Source of the DNA: Globisporangium splendens
Taxonomy: Eukaryota; Oomycota; Peronosporomycetes; Pythiales; Pythiaceae
NCBI GenBank assembly: GCA_006386115.1
Contig: VFIW01000016.1
Coordinates: 399,977-463,976 of the forward strand
Length of the DNA: 64,000 bases
Direction of reading: 5' to 3'
Shown in pieces: positions 31,732 to 41,803 of this stretch. Positions within the stretch are counted from its first letter, which is position 1. Every line of letters starts with the position of its first letter. The position numbers were made by a program, and so were the translations under genes. Under the pieces are notes generated by a model that was given only the letters and a program-made list of their open reading frames with translations, was not told the DNA's origin and searched no databases.

Positions 31732-33528
31732 TTAAGCCGTCAACGCCTTCAGCTCTTCGCGAGCATAGTTGGTCGTGATCAACGACGCGTACGACCAGGT
31801 CAAGTCGTTCACACCCTGCGCCGAGCCCGTGTCGCGGTTGTACTGCTCGTTGAAGTGGTAGTTGGCAGCACCGTGGTACTTGACGCGACGAATGTGCTTG
31901 TCACCGTAGGTCTGCAGTCCCTGGATGATCGCGTTGAAGTTGGTCGAGCCAGCAGCGTACGTGCCAGTCGCAATGCTGAGACCCAAACCAGCTGGAGACG
32001 CGCCGTTGAACAGCTTCTGGTTGTTGGTCGTGACCGTGATCGATCCGGCCTTCACGTACGCCGTCGCCGCACGGAAGACGGTCTCGGCGACACTGAGCGT
32101 GGTCAAGTACCATGGGTTGCCCTTGGAGTTGTTCGCGCCATCGTAGGTGTCGCCGTAGTAACGGCCAATAGCCACCGACAATGGTAAACCCGATCCGTCG
32201 ACCTTGACGTTCTGGTTCAACGTGTACTCGTTGATGAAGCCACTCTCAAGCTGGAAGATCGAGGCCAAGACACGGTCGTCCTGAGGTGCGAAGAGACCGT
32301 CGCCCACGTTGCCATGGATGGCACCAAGAGGGATGGCGGCATCGAGAAGACGACCGTTGATCGTGGTCTGGACAGCACCCGAGCCAGAGTTCCAGAACGT
32401 GTTCAGCTTGGCGTCCAACAGAGCAGCCTGCTGACCGTAGTACGTCGCCGCACCAGTGTCGCCGACCAAGTTGGCAAAGTCGCGACCTTCGTACAACGCG
32501 CGACGCTGCACGGCGACGGTGAAGAAATGGATGCCACGCTGCTCTTCCCAGAGATCGCAGCCGTTGGCGTCGTTGTAGTTGCGCGTCACGTACTCCAGAT
32601 CCGCCTTGATCACGCCACTGGCCGTGCTGTTGTAGAGATCAATGACTTTGGAGAGACTGCCACCCTTGGCGAGGTACGCTCGCGAGAAGCGCATGAACGA
32701 ACTGGCGCGCACCGCAGGACCATCGTTCTGTGGACGGCACCATCCGTCATTGAACGCTGTGCCAGTCACATAGTACTTGGCTTCGCCGAGACCCGTCAAT
32801 GTCGTGAGGCCCTGAATACGCTTCGTGAACGAGGCGTGGTCCCAGAACGTTTGTTCGAGGGTGCTGTCGCCATCCTTGTAGAGCGAGTTGACGACGTCCA
32901 TGACGAGACCGGCGTCACGGATCCAGTGGAAGACGTAGTTGTTGGCACCGCCAGGAGTCGCAGCGATAATGGAACCAGCAAGAGCTCCATTCACATTCTT
33001 TGGACTGATGTTGGCCAAAAGGAAGCTCTTGAGGCTAGGCAGCGCGGTAGCCAGGTAGGTGGTGATGTCAGTTTGGAATCCGGCTGCAGGAGCTGGCACA
33101 GGCGATGAGGTTGGAGTTCCTGAAGTTGGCGTCGCCGTGGTTGGAGTTGGGGTGGTTGATGGTGTGACTTGGTAGTTCTTGCCGTACCCGCCGTTGTTGT
33201 CGTAGTACGTGTTGCCGTTCACCTTGTACTCGACGTAGAACTGTGAGATACCAGCCGAACCGATGGCGCAGTTGAAGCTCCAGATCTCTTTGTTGGACGA
33301 GTCTGGACCACTGGTGTAGCCTGCAGCGCACGTGTTGCCCCAGGTCTGCGCCGTATTGGCGTAAATGATGTTGACCACTTTCGCGTACGCCAGGTTCTGA
33401 AGAGTGACAGTGCCAGAGAGGTTCGAGTTGGCGTAGGTGTACGAGTTGACCTTGACCTCTTGGGCCACGGTGCAGACAGCAGCGACGACGATGAGGGCGA
33501 GCACGTTGCGGATCGTAGTGAACACCAT
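31732..33528 (-). CDS. Secreted glucoamylase, CBM21-GH15 (copy 2)
   Basis: 598 residues with the same layout as copy 1: signal peptide, CBM21 module, Thr/Pro/Ser linker and GH15 domain. WIRDAGLVMDVV, DLWEEQRG and HFNEQYNRDTGS all remain, so it should be active. It differs from copy 1 mostly in the linker and the first half of the GH15 domain (for example HASFTKRIQGLTTLTGLGEA). Within the coding region it differs from copy 3 by only one Ile/Val change that I could find, and by its last residues (KALTA against KALTSSA). Such enzymes would be secreted to digest external starch or glycogen, or used on stored glucan. No intron. Confidence 0.95.
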   Translation of the reverse strand: MVFTTIRNVLALIVVAAVCTVAQEVKVNSYTYANSNLSGTVTLQNLAYAKVVNIIYANTAQTWGNTCAAGYTSGPDSSNKEIWSFNCAIGSAGISQFYVEYKVNGNTYYDNNGGYGKNYQVTPSTTPTPTTATPTSGTPTSSPVPAPAAGFQTDITTYLATALPSLKSFLLANISPKNVNGALAGSIIAATPGGANNYVFHWIRDAGLVMDVVNSLYKDGDSTLEQTFWDHASFTKRIQGLTTLTGLGEAKYYVTGTAFNDGWCRPQNDGPAVRASSFMRFSRAYLAKGGSLSKVIDLYNSTASGVIKADLEYVTRNYNDANGCDLWEEQRGIHFFTVAVQRRALYEGRDFANLVGDTGAATYYGQQAALLDAKLNTFWNSGSGAVQTTINGRLLDAAIPLGAIHGNVGDGLFAPQDDRVLASIFQLESGFINEYTLNQNVKVDGSGLPLSVAIGRYYGDTYDGANNSKGNPWYLTTLSVAETVFRAATAYVKAGSITVTTNNQKLFNGASPAGLGLSIATGTYAAGSTNFNAIIQGLQTYGDKHIRRVKYHGAANYHFNEQYNRDTGSAQGVNDLTWSYASLITTNYAREELKALTA

Positions 33529-33576
33529 GGTTCTGAGAGAGATCTGCTCGAAAGACGGTGGTAGTGACTTGAGTAG

Positions 33577-33601
33577 TTGACCGAAAGATCGAGAATGAGC
33601 T
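33577..33601 (-). promoter_or_regulatory. Oomycete initiator-like core promoter of glucoamylase copy 2
   Basis: The same 25-base block as upstream of copy 1, here 49-73 bases before the ATG. The region of near identity with copy 3 ends exactly at the upstream edge of this block. Confidence 0.75.
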
Positions 33602-35021
33602 CTGAAGAGACGAAAATCGAGAACAGCATTGCTGCCTCTGACGAGACGAATATGTGGGGTGCATTGCCGATCCTTTTGTATCTTGGACGGTTTCCCGGCA
33701 CTAGACAGCCCTTCTTTGGCTGTTCACACTCTCGAACGCGGCGTGTTTACACACTGCGGCTGTTGCTTTCGGTCCTGTGACAACATTCAACCTCGTGATC
33801 TTGAAGTTGATGCGCTGCCCAGGATGCAACTCTCGTGATAGGTCAGCACAGCAGCGTCCTTGATTTATTGTCAGCTGCTCGAGTTTACGACTGAGCTGGT
33901 TACCTCTTCACCATATCTATCTCAAAATATCGCACACCACTCGCTGTTCAATATTACAAAACGTCAAAATAAGAAACTGAAATAACGGATATAACTTGTA
34001 CATTCAACTAGGCACAATTATCAAATTTATACAGTGCTGATTGTTGAGAATGTTTCGCTTAGAATACCATTTACGATGCAAATCGCTGCAGCCAACAGCG
34101 TTTGTGACGCGAACGTTTGCTATTTGGTTGATGGTGTTGGTTGGCAGCATCGATGGTGTGCTTTGCTTCAGTCTCGCACAAAGGGGACACATCAGACTGA
34201 GCACACGCAGACCAGCCCTGAAAGCAGGAAACGCATCGGCTGGTGTTGGCAACGCTGAGCCTTTGACTGTGCCAGGTATGAAAGCATACCTTCGAGCTAA
34301 AGTACTGAGGGTTTCGTCAATGTCAGGGAGGAGACCAACAAGTCAGCTTCTTCAGAGAAACCGCAGGACTGGCTGAAAGATAAAAGTTAACACTACGCAC
34401 GCAACGGGCAATGATCATAGACTGAAGTACCTTTCAAGTTCGAAACGCCAGATACTGGGGTATTCCGCGTGTAGCACGAATGCATCCTTCTGTGAGGATC
34501 AGTCGTTGTAGCTGCGTTTTCTTCCTCGTGAGCTGATCATCTCCTAAATTCCTGGATTTATGTTGCGCTCGTTCTGCGCCTCTCTCGGTAGGATCCCTTC
34601 AACACGCGCGCATTCTCCCGTTCCTGTCTCCTCACAGCTTTCGCTTGCCTTAGAATGCTGTCATTTCCATGGCAGATTCATAATGCGCACTGTACGATCA
34701 AGAGGGCATTCAGTGTAGGATGGCAAACGTTGCGTTGTGAAGATCCACGTTGAACGTCGGCGTCTGCCAGATACCGGCGCCAGGGCGATGTGCGAGAAGG
34801 ATACACATGCAGCAACAGCTTGCTTGTGTACACAGCGCGATGGTTTGCTCTTGTAGAAAGCGCTGTGGTTCATTGAAGGTGATGCCACTTTTCCTTGTCG
34901 CGTTTCATTTCAATCCTATTTAGCAGTTCAGTCTGTCGGATAAGGTGCTTCGGACGGGGAATAGTCCGTGTCAATACGCTGGTCTCTGCTGGGTTTCTAC
35001 AGTGTGCCCCTCCACGCGCGC

Positions 35022-35160
35022 TGTTTTCGCGATGCCTGTTGAAGTTCCAACTTGAACCTGAGCCAGTCACTGGATTTCAGTGTCACTCTGAGCATAAATG
35101 GGGAGGAGGGATCACTCCTGAGCCCATCACCGCCTCTGGGAAACTTCAGAAAACGAGGGT
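35022..35160. repeat. Degenerate interspersed repeat, copy B
   Basis: Carries CCAACTTGAACCTGAGCC, CACTGGATTTCAGTGTCAC and GGAAACTTCAGAAAACGAGG, in the order seen in the copies near 30915 and 38098. It is longer than copy A between the second and third block. Confidence 0.5.
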
Positions 35161-35949
35161 TCACCCAGCGAGATACTGGGCTCAGACAGCATCGCCAAGT
35201 CCACTCGCCGTCATCATGATGCCCATTCGTGGGACGGGCAACCTGCGGTGCCACAGCGTACTGTACACACTCAGTCACTGCACATACTGTACGATCCACA
35301 CAACCATAGAAATTCGCAGTGCATCATTATTGTCAGCCAAATCATGTCTGTCCGTCTCGGGCGTACAAAACCAAAGCACAGTACTGAGTAGTTTAATATC
35401 CGATATTTGGTTACTCGCCGCGTCCTCTCAGCAAAACTGCTGTCCGAAACCCTCTAAACCAATTGAGATTGATGATACTAAACCTACCCCTGTCTACTGA
35501 ATCGTTGATTTTATAATGTATGTTGCATAAACCTAGACTTATTATTGGTTCTTTAGTTGATTATTGCTAATCAAATATTTGGCCAATCACGCTAGAGCAA
35601 CCCCTTCACTTTCTTCAAGGAGTGCCGACACATTTCCGAAACGCTGCTCGCACAGCTCCATCTCTCATTTTTATATGTAAATCATCGCCACCTAAAGTGG
35701 AATATGGCCTTATTAGCTGCCAGCAATCATGCCCCACTCCATACACCGAGAAAGGCTTTACATTGTTGTGTTTCCTTTTGGAAAAAAAGGATCTGAGAGC
35801 CTTCCTGCTTTGCGCTTGCGTAATGAGTGAGTGCTCCCGATTTTATGTTCTTTGTTACTTAAACCTGTGCGTTCATTAGGCACGCTGCTTATGCGCTCAA
35901 ATGAAATAGGAACAACTGCACTTAGGGAAACACTGTGATAACACAACAT

Positions 35950-37752
35950 CTAAGCCGACGAAGTCAACGCCTTCAGCTCTTCGCGAGCATAGTTGGTCGT
36001 GATCAACGACGCGTACGACCAGGTCAAGTCGTTCACACCCTGCGCCGAGCCCGTGTCGCGGTTGTACTGCTCGTTGAAGTGGTAGTTGGCAGCACCGTGG
36101 TACTTGACGCGACGAATGTGCTTGTCACCGTAGGTCTGCAGTCCCTGGACGATCGCGTTGAAGTTGGTCGAGCCAGCAGCGTACGTGCCAGTCGCAATGC
36201 TGAGACCCAAACCAGCTGGAGACGCGCCGTTGAACAGCTTCTGGTTGTTGGTCGTGACCGTGATCGATCCGGCCTTCACGTACGCCGTCGCCGCACGGAA
36301 GACGGTCTCGGCGACACTGAGCGTGGTCAAGTACCATGGGTTGCCCTTGGAGTTGTTCGCGCCATCGTAGGTGTCGCCGTAGTAACGGCCAATAGCCACC
36401 GACAATGGTAAACCCGATCCGTCGACCTTGACGTTCTGGTTCAACGTGTACTCGTTGATGAAGCCACTCTCAAGCTGGAAGATCGAGGCCAAGACACGGT
36501 CGTCCTGAGGTGCGAAGAGACCGTCGCCCACGTTGCCATGGATGGCACCAAGAGGGATGGCGGCATCGAGAAGACGACCGTTGATCGTGGTCTGGACAGC
36601 ACCCGAGCCAGAGTTCCAGAACGTGTTCAGCTTGGCGTCCAACAGAGCAGCCTGCTGACCGTAGTACGTCGCCGCACCAGTGTCGCCGACCAAGTTGGCA
36701 AAGTCGCGACCTTCGTACAACGCGCGACGCTGCACGGCGACGGTGAAGAAATGGATGCCACGCTGCTCTTCCCAGAGATCGCAGCCGTTGGCGTCGTTGT
36801 AGTTGCGCGTCACGTACTCCAGATCCGCCTTGATCACGCCACTGGCCGTGCTGTTGTAGAGATCAATGACTTTGGAGAGACTGCCACCCTTGGCGAGGTA
36901 CGCTCGCGAGAAGCGCATGAACGAACTGGCGCGCACCGCAGGACCATCGTTCTGTGGACGGCACCATCCGTCATTGAACGCTGTGCCAGTCACATAGTAC
37001 TTGGCTTCGCCGAGACCCGTCAATGTCGTGAGGCCCTGAATACGCTTCGTGAACGAGGCGTGGTCCCAGAACGTTTGTTCGAGGGTGCTGTCGCCATCCT
37101 TGTAGAGCGAGTTGACGACGTCCATGACGAGACCGGCGTCACGGATCCAGTGGAAGACGTAGTTGTTGGCACCGCCAGGAGTCGCAGCGATAATGGAACC
37201 AGCAAGAGCTCCATTCACATTCTTTGGACTGATGTTGGCCAAAAGGAAGCTCTTGAGGCTAGGCAGCGCGGTAGCCAGGTAGGTGGTGATGTCAGTTTGG
37301 AATCCGGCTGCAGGAGCTGGCACAGGCGATGAGGTTGGAGTTCCTGAAGTTGGCGTCGCCGTGGTTGGAGTTGGGGTGGTTGATGGTGTGACTTGGTAGT
37401 TCTTGCCGTACCCGCCGTTGTTGTCGTAGTACGTGTTGCCGTTCACCTTGTACTCGACGTAGAACTGTGAGATACCAGCCGAACCGATGGCGCAGTTGAA
37501 GCTCCAGATCTCTTTGTTGGACGAGTCTGGACCACTGGTGTAGCCTGCAGCGCACGTGTTGCCCCAGGTCTGCGCCGTATTGGCGTAAATGATGTTGACC
37601 ACTTTCGCGTACGCCAGGTTCTGAAGAGTGACAGTGCCAGAGAGGTTCGAGTTGGCGTAGGTGTACGAGTTGACCTTGACCTCTTGGGCCACGGTGCAGA
37701 CAGCAGCGACGACGATGAGGGCGAGCACGTTGCGGATCGTAGTGAACACCAT
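35950..37752 (-). CDS. Secreted glucoamylase, CBM21-GH15 (copy 3)
   Basis: 600 residues. Signal peptide, CBM21, linker and GH15 domain as in copy 2, with all catalytic motifs present. The frame stays open upstream to 37917, but that extension has no signal-peptide character; the ATG at 37750-37752 matches the starts of the other copies and follows the initiator block at the same distance as copy 2. The near-identical unit shared with copy 2 runs from about 35963 to 37825 at a constant offset of 4224 bases. Compared with copy 2 there is a 6-base difference beside the stop codon and one base change at 36150 (Val instead of Ile). Confidence 0.95.
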   Translation of the reverse strand: MVFTTIRNVLALIVVAAVCTVAQEVKVNSYTYANSNLSGTVTLQNLAYAKVVNIIYANTAQTWGNTCAAGYTSGPDSSNKEIWSFNCAIGSAGISQFYVEYKVNGNTYYDNNGGYGKNYQVTPSTTPTPTTATPTSGTPTSSPVPAPAAGFQTDITTYLATALPSLKSFLLANISPKNVNGALAGSIIAATPGGANNYVFHWIRDAGLVMDVVNSLYKDGDSTLEQTFWDHASFTKRIQGLTTLTGLGEAKYYVTGTAFNDGWCRPQNDGPAVRASSFMRFSRAYLAKGGSLSKVIDLYNSTASGVIKADLEYVTRNYNDANGCDLWEEQRGIHFFTVAVQRRALYEGRDFANLVGDTGAATYYGQQAALLDAKLNTFWNSGSGAVQTTINGRLLDAAIPLGAIHGNVGDGLFAPQDDRVLASIFQLESGFINEYTLNQNVKVDGSGLPLSVAIGRYYGDTYDGANNSKGNPWYLTTLSVAETVFRAATAYVKAGSITVTTNNQKLFNGASPAGLGLSIATGTYAAGSTNFNAIVQGLQTYGDKHIRRVKYHGAANYHFNEQYNRDTGSAQGVNDLTWSYASLITTNYAREELKALTSSA

Positions 37753-37800
37753 GGTTCTGAGAGAGATCTGCTCGAAAGACGGTGGTAGTGACTTGAGTAG

Positions 37801-37825
37801 TTGACCGAAAGATCGAGAATGAGCT
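37801..37825 (-). promoter_or_regulatory. Oomycete initiator-like core promoter of glucoamylase copy 3
   Basis: The third occurrence of the GCTCATTCTCGATCTTTC block, 49-73 bases before the ATG. Upstream of it the sequence is unrelated to copy 2, so distal control of the two copies could differ. Confidence 0.75.
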
Positions 37826-38097
37826 TGGAGGGCGACCACTTTACACAGGCAGCAGCGTCCTTGGTGCTCGCTCTTAATGGCGTCCAACCGGTGAGATGGG
37901 CTGCTTTTCGCGCGCACATGTTGATGTAGGCTCCTCGTCTTTGCGCAACTGTGTCAGCTAAATCTTTGTGGTCAGTACGTCCAGCATTTGAGCTTTGAAC
38001 CTGCTGCGAAGCAACCGTAGATGGATGTTTTTGTTGCTTCAGCCAGCAAACCCGCGAACAAAATGCACCGGAGCTGTTCAATCTCTGTGACGGGCTG

Positions 38098-38215
38098 TCT
38101 GCTGCTGAAGATGCCAACTTGAACCTCTGTCCGGCACTTGATTCTGGTCCCACAGTGTACTGCGTGAACGCACATCACCGGAGGAGGATGGAAACTTCAG
38201 AAGCAGGATCCCTTC
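38098..38215. repeat. Degenerate interspersed repeat, copy C
   Basis: Contains CCAACTTGAACCTC, GGCACTTGATTCTGGTCCCA and GGAAACTTCAGAAGCAGG, matching copies A and B in order. It is the shortest of the three. Confidence 0.5.
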
Positions 38216-38898
38216 AAGTGCGTGGTCGGTTTCCATGCATGTGCATGAGATCTGTGAGCATCTGATCTCGAACGCAAATGTTGGCGCTTGCTTGCCGTTA
38301 CGGCAAGGGGACCATCTTGCTGGTGTGTCATCTTTGGATCTGGAGAGTTGGCACGCAAAGTTGAACATGCCGAGTCTACTGGATTTCAGGTTCGTTGCAC
38401 CCATTCTGTCTGCTGGGTGGATGCATGGATCTCCAGCACCCAACTTGATTCACGCGGATCTTCAGTCGTTGCATTGTAGGCAAAGACGATGCAGGTGAGT
38501 TGCATCGTGCCTCGACGTCGCTACTGTAGTGGCGTCGGCTGCTTCCTCAACGCCAGTCGCTTCAAATGGTGTCCGCCCGTGAAAAAATGTCCACTTCTGC
38601 TTAGAAACGAGGGGTTGAGTGGAATCGCAGCCCGACAGTCGATTGCTTCTATGATAATTCCCGCTGACACCATGCGCCTTTACTTCCTCATTATGGCTCA
38701 CATCTCTGCTGCGTTCCGTTTCGCATGCACATTTCTATACCTTGACCTACTCGGCAAATAATACCACGTGAGCCTTCCCTATAATTCCATTTCAACCCTC
38801 ATGCGAAACGATAAGCTGATGGCAGTCAGCTCAAACACTGGCGTGCAATATTTTGTGGTTTCTTAGTCCTATGCATGGCATTGATTCTTTTCGTCTTC

Positions 38899-41268
38899 CT
38901 AAATCTGGTCCAATGGCTCAATACCGAGCAAGAAGAAGCACTTTTGCATGACCTTGAGCGTGGCTTCGCACAACAGCAATCGGCTGTTTTGCTCCTCGCT
39001 GCCGAGCACACGGCACGCCGTCACGAACGTCTGCACCTTCTCGGCGAGTGTGTACAGGTACGCGCACAATCGGTTCGAGTTCAGGTCCTTGTTGATGAAG
39101 CTGATCACATCGGGCAACTGCAGCAGCTCCTGGGCCAACGCCACCTCGGTCGCATGCACAGGGTTGAGCAAGTTCTCCTCCTGCTGGATCAACTCGTCCA
39201 TGTTCACACCCGACTTGCGGATGATCGAGCACAGACGCGCGTACGCAAACATCAGGTACACGGCCGTATCTCCGTTCGTCGAAAGCATGCGGTCAAAGCT
39301 GAAAATGTAATTCGAGGTCGGCGACTGGCGCAAGTCAAAGTACTTGACAGCACCGTAGCCGATCTTTTCGGCTGCAGCATCGACCTGGTCCAATGGCAAC
39401 GACGTCTGGCCAGACTCGATACGCGCGAGCAGCTGAGTCTTCATGCGCGCCTTGGCTTCGTCCAAGAGCTCCACAAGACGCACGACTTCGCCCGATCGCG
39501 TCTTGAAACGCTTGCCGGATTCGTCGTTCACGGTACCAAAGCCAACGTGGTTGAAACGGTTCTTGGTCGGGTCCAAGATGTCCGACATGCGACCGACTTC
39601 AGCGAGTAAGTCAAAGTGATCCTTCTGTGTGTAGTCCGTGTAGATGATGATCCAGTCGGCCTTCAACACGTGCAAACGGTACCACAGCGCCGCGATATCC
39701 GTGGTCGGGTACAGGTACGAGCCGTCGCTCTTCACGAGCAAGAACGGTTGCTTGTGGACCTTGGTGAACACACACTGTGCGCCGTTGCTGTTTTCCATCA
39801 GACCCTTCGACCGCACAATGTCGAGCACGCTCGGGATGATCGAGTTGTAGAACGACTCGCCCATTTCACGGAGCGTCACGCCCAATCGGTCGTACACCTT
39901 CTGGAACTCGCGGCGACTGATCTCGCACAGCGTCTGCCACACCTTGAGAGACTTCTCATCGCCCGACTGCAACAGCACGACACCGTCCTTCGAGCGCTTG
40001 TGGAAATCCTCATCGGCATCGAAGCGTTCCTTCGCGGCCTTGTACAGCTTCGTCAGGTCCTGGACATCCGGCATCTCGGTTTCCCAGTTCGGGTACGTCT
40101 CCGTCAAGTGGCAGATCAGCATACCGAATTGGGTGCCCCAGTCGCCGACGTGGTTGATACGGTTGACGTTGTGACCCTGGAACTCCAGGATGCGGCACAT
40201 CGTGTCGCCGATAATCGTCGAGCGCAAGTGGCCGACGTGCATGTCCTTGGCGATGTTTGGCGACGAAAAGTCGATCACGATGTTCATCTTCTTCTGTGGA
40301 CTTGGCTGCACGCCGTTGCGAAGCACGGTGCGCAAGCGCGCGTTCACGAACGCTGGCGTGAGGAACGCGTTGATGAACCCCGCGCCGGCGACGCTCAGGT
40401 TGTGCACAACCGTGTTGTCTGGGAACGACGCGATGATGGTCTGCGCGACATCGCGTGGTGACTTGGCAGCGTTTGGCGTGCCCTTCAACGCTGTGAAGAT
40501 CGCCATGGCCGAGTTACACTGGTAGTCGCCAAACTTTGGGTTCTTCGTGCGCGTGACCTCGACCGCAGGGATATCGAGACCTGGGAACGCCGCCTTGATC
40601 GCGGCGTCAAAGATCGACTCCACCAGCGTCAGCACTTGGTGCTGCGTGGCACCACTGGCCACATCGGCATCCAGCTCCAGCACGGCCTTGGTCGCCTTCG
40701 CAGGCGCCGCCGACGCCTTCGCGAACTCCGCGCGAGCAAAGAGCTGAGCAACGTAGGCGCGGAACTTCTTGATGGTTTCCGACTCGCCTTCGACTGGCAC
40801 CAATGCGAGCGCTTCACGAAGAGTTACACCGGCCACGACATCCGCAAGCGTCAACTCGGAGCCAAACAGGAACTCGAGTGCTTCGCCGTTGGCACCTCGC
40901 GCTTGCTCCTTGGCGTCCAAGAGCGCCGTGAGCTCCGCCGCGACGACGGTCTTGTCCTTCTTGCCGTCCTTCTTGGTCTTGTTCACCCACGGCGCGAGAA
41001 CGGCGCTCTCCCACTCGACCCACTCGTCGACCGCCAGGTCCTCGGCCTGGAGCAAGTTCGCGAGGATGGCCACGTAGCGGCAGACGGCGTTGGCCGAGAA
41101 GATCACCTCGTCCTGCTTGGTCTTGGGGTTCGCGACCGTGAGCTGCGGGCCGCAGAGCGCGTACTTGGCGTCGGACGCGCCCGTCGTGAACTTGGAGCCT
41201 GTGAGCGCGAGCGCGAGGAAGCACTTGAGCTCCTCGGTGCCCGGCGTCTCGCTGATCAGGAGCTTCAT
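38899..41268 (-). CDS. Arginyl-tRNA synthetase, cytosolic
   Basis: Charges tRNA-Arg; 789 residues, intronless, class I. Residues 1-185 look like a GST-C-like N-terminal extension of the kind that docks synthetases into complexes, with a lysine-rich insert (NKTKKDGKKDK). The Arg-tRNA synthetase N domain follows (NPKFGDYQCNSAMAIF). The HIGH motif is HVGH at about residues 344-347 (SPNIAKDMHVGHLRSTIIGD). GDWGTQFGMLICHL, YPTTDIAALWYR and FKTRSGEVVRLVELLDEA, the eukaryotic substitute for KMSKS, are all present. The anticodon-binding domain ends the protein (RLCAYLYTLAEKVQTF, LLLCEATLKVMQKCFFLLGI). The gene is divergent from the Nup107-like gene with 535 bases between them. The plus-strand ORFs opposite it are shadows. 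Confidence 0.96.
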   Translation of the reverse strand: MKLLISETPGTEELKCFLALALTGSKFTTGASDAKYALCGPQLTVANPKTKQDEVIFSANAVCRYVAILANLLQAEDLAVDEWVEWESAVLAPWVNKTKKDGKKDKTVVAAELTALLDAKEQARGANGEALEFLFGSELTLADVVAGVTLREALALVPVEGESETIKKFRAYVAQLFARAEFAKASAAPAKATKAVLELDADVASGATQHQVLTLVESIFDAAIKAAFPGLDIPAVEVTRTKNPKFGDYQCNSAMAIFTALKGTPNAAKSPRDVAQTIIASFPDNTVVHNLSVAGAGFINAFLTPAFVNARLRTVLRNGVQPSPQKKMNIVIDFSSPNIAKDMHVGHLRSTIIGDTMCRILEFQGHNVNRINHVGDWGTQFGMLICHLTETYPNWETEMPDVQDLTKLYKAAKERFDADEDFHKRSKDGVVLLQSGDEKSLKVWQTLCEISRREFQKVYDRLGVTLREMGESFYNSIIPSVLDIVRSKGLMENSNGAQCVFTKVHKQPFLLVKSDGSYLYPTTDIAALWYRLHVLKADWIIIYTDYTQKDHFDLLAEVGRMSDILDPTKNRFNHVGFGTVNDESGKRFKTRSGEVVRLVELLDEAKARMKTQLLARIESGQTSLPLDQVDAAAEKIGYGAVKYFDLRQSPTSNYIFSFDRMLSTNGDTAVYLMFAYARLCSIIRKSGVNMDELIQQEENLLNPVHATEVALAQELLQLPDVISFINKDLNSNRLCAYLYTLAEKVQTFVTACRVLGSEEQNSRLLLCEATLKVMQKCFFLLGIEPLDQI

Positions 41269-41803
41269 GTCCGCCGCTTGTTTTCCTATTCGGTTGTGTG
41301 TGGATCAAAGCGCGCCAGCCATTTAGAGGGTAGTCACGATTATCTGCATGGAAACACCTTGTTTTTGAGGTGGAACCCAAAATAAAAGACAGCGATCCAT
41401 TTTGGCAGCCACAAGAAAATGGCTTGATAGGGACGTCGACACATGTGGAGGCTCTCCCTGTTTTCCTCTTCTCTTTTCCCACCCAGCACGCGCAGCACAC
41501 ACACATAGGCATTTCCAGAATCCCTCTCACAATCCACGAAAAACGTTGAGCAGACACAGCGCAAACGTATCCATCTGTACATCTGAAAGTCGCAACCAAT
41601 ATCCTCGAATATTGTATGTTCTGAGTCACCACCCTTATTTGTATTAACCAGTGAACCCATGCGTACTTAGTCATTTGCCGCACTTTACAGCTTCACTAAA
41701 GTCCGCGTCGCACTTAGCGGTAGGGGGTGGGGAGGCAAGCAAGGCGGGTGGTTTAAACGCCATATTCGTTCGCCACAAAGCAGCCGCCGCAGACACACTT
41801 GCC
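41269..41803. other. Bidirectional promoter region
   Basis: 535 bases between the arginyl-tRNA synthetase gene and the nucleoporin gene. No coding signal. A TCATTTGCCGCACTTT sequence at 41671-41686 resembles the oomycete initiator and lies 118-133 bases before the nucleoporin ATG. The interval is long enough for two promoters. Confidence 0.5.
41671..41686 (+). promoter_or_regulatory. Initiator-like sequence of the Nup107-like gene
   Basis: TCATTTGCCGCACTTT fits the TCATTYY core and the later TTT of the oomycete initiator region, with mismatches in between. It predicts a transcription start about 130 bases before the ATG at 41804. Confidence 0.4.

Larger units (their letters stand above)
33529..35949. 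other. Intergenic region between glucoamylase copies 2 and 3
   Basis: 2.4 kb with no gene that I can support. It holds the promoter of copy 2 and a degenerate repeat near 35022-35160. The 35500-35940 part is AT-rich. Confidence 0.5.
37753..38898. other. Intergenic region between glucoamylase copy 3 and the tRNA synthetase gene
   Basis: 1.1 kb, both neighbours on the minus strand. It contains the copy 3 promoter, a third copy of the degenerate repeat and, near 38360-38400, a further fragment with TGAACATG and CTACTGGATTTCAGG. No gene seen. Confidence 0.45.

Noticed and set aside
37753..37917. Upstream extension of glucoamylase copy 3 by 55 codons
   Set aside because: It would bury the signal peptide inside the protein and runs across the initiator block; the other copies start at the equivalent ATG.
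38875..40461. Long plus-strand open frames opposite arginyl-tRNA synthetase
   Set aside because: The synthetase on the minus strand is unmistakable and fully explains them by codon bias.
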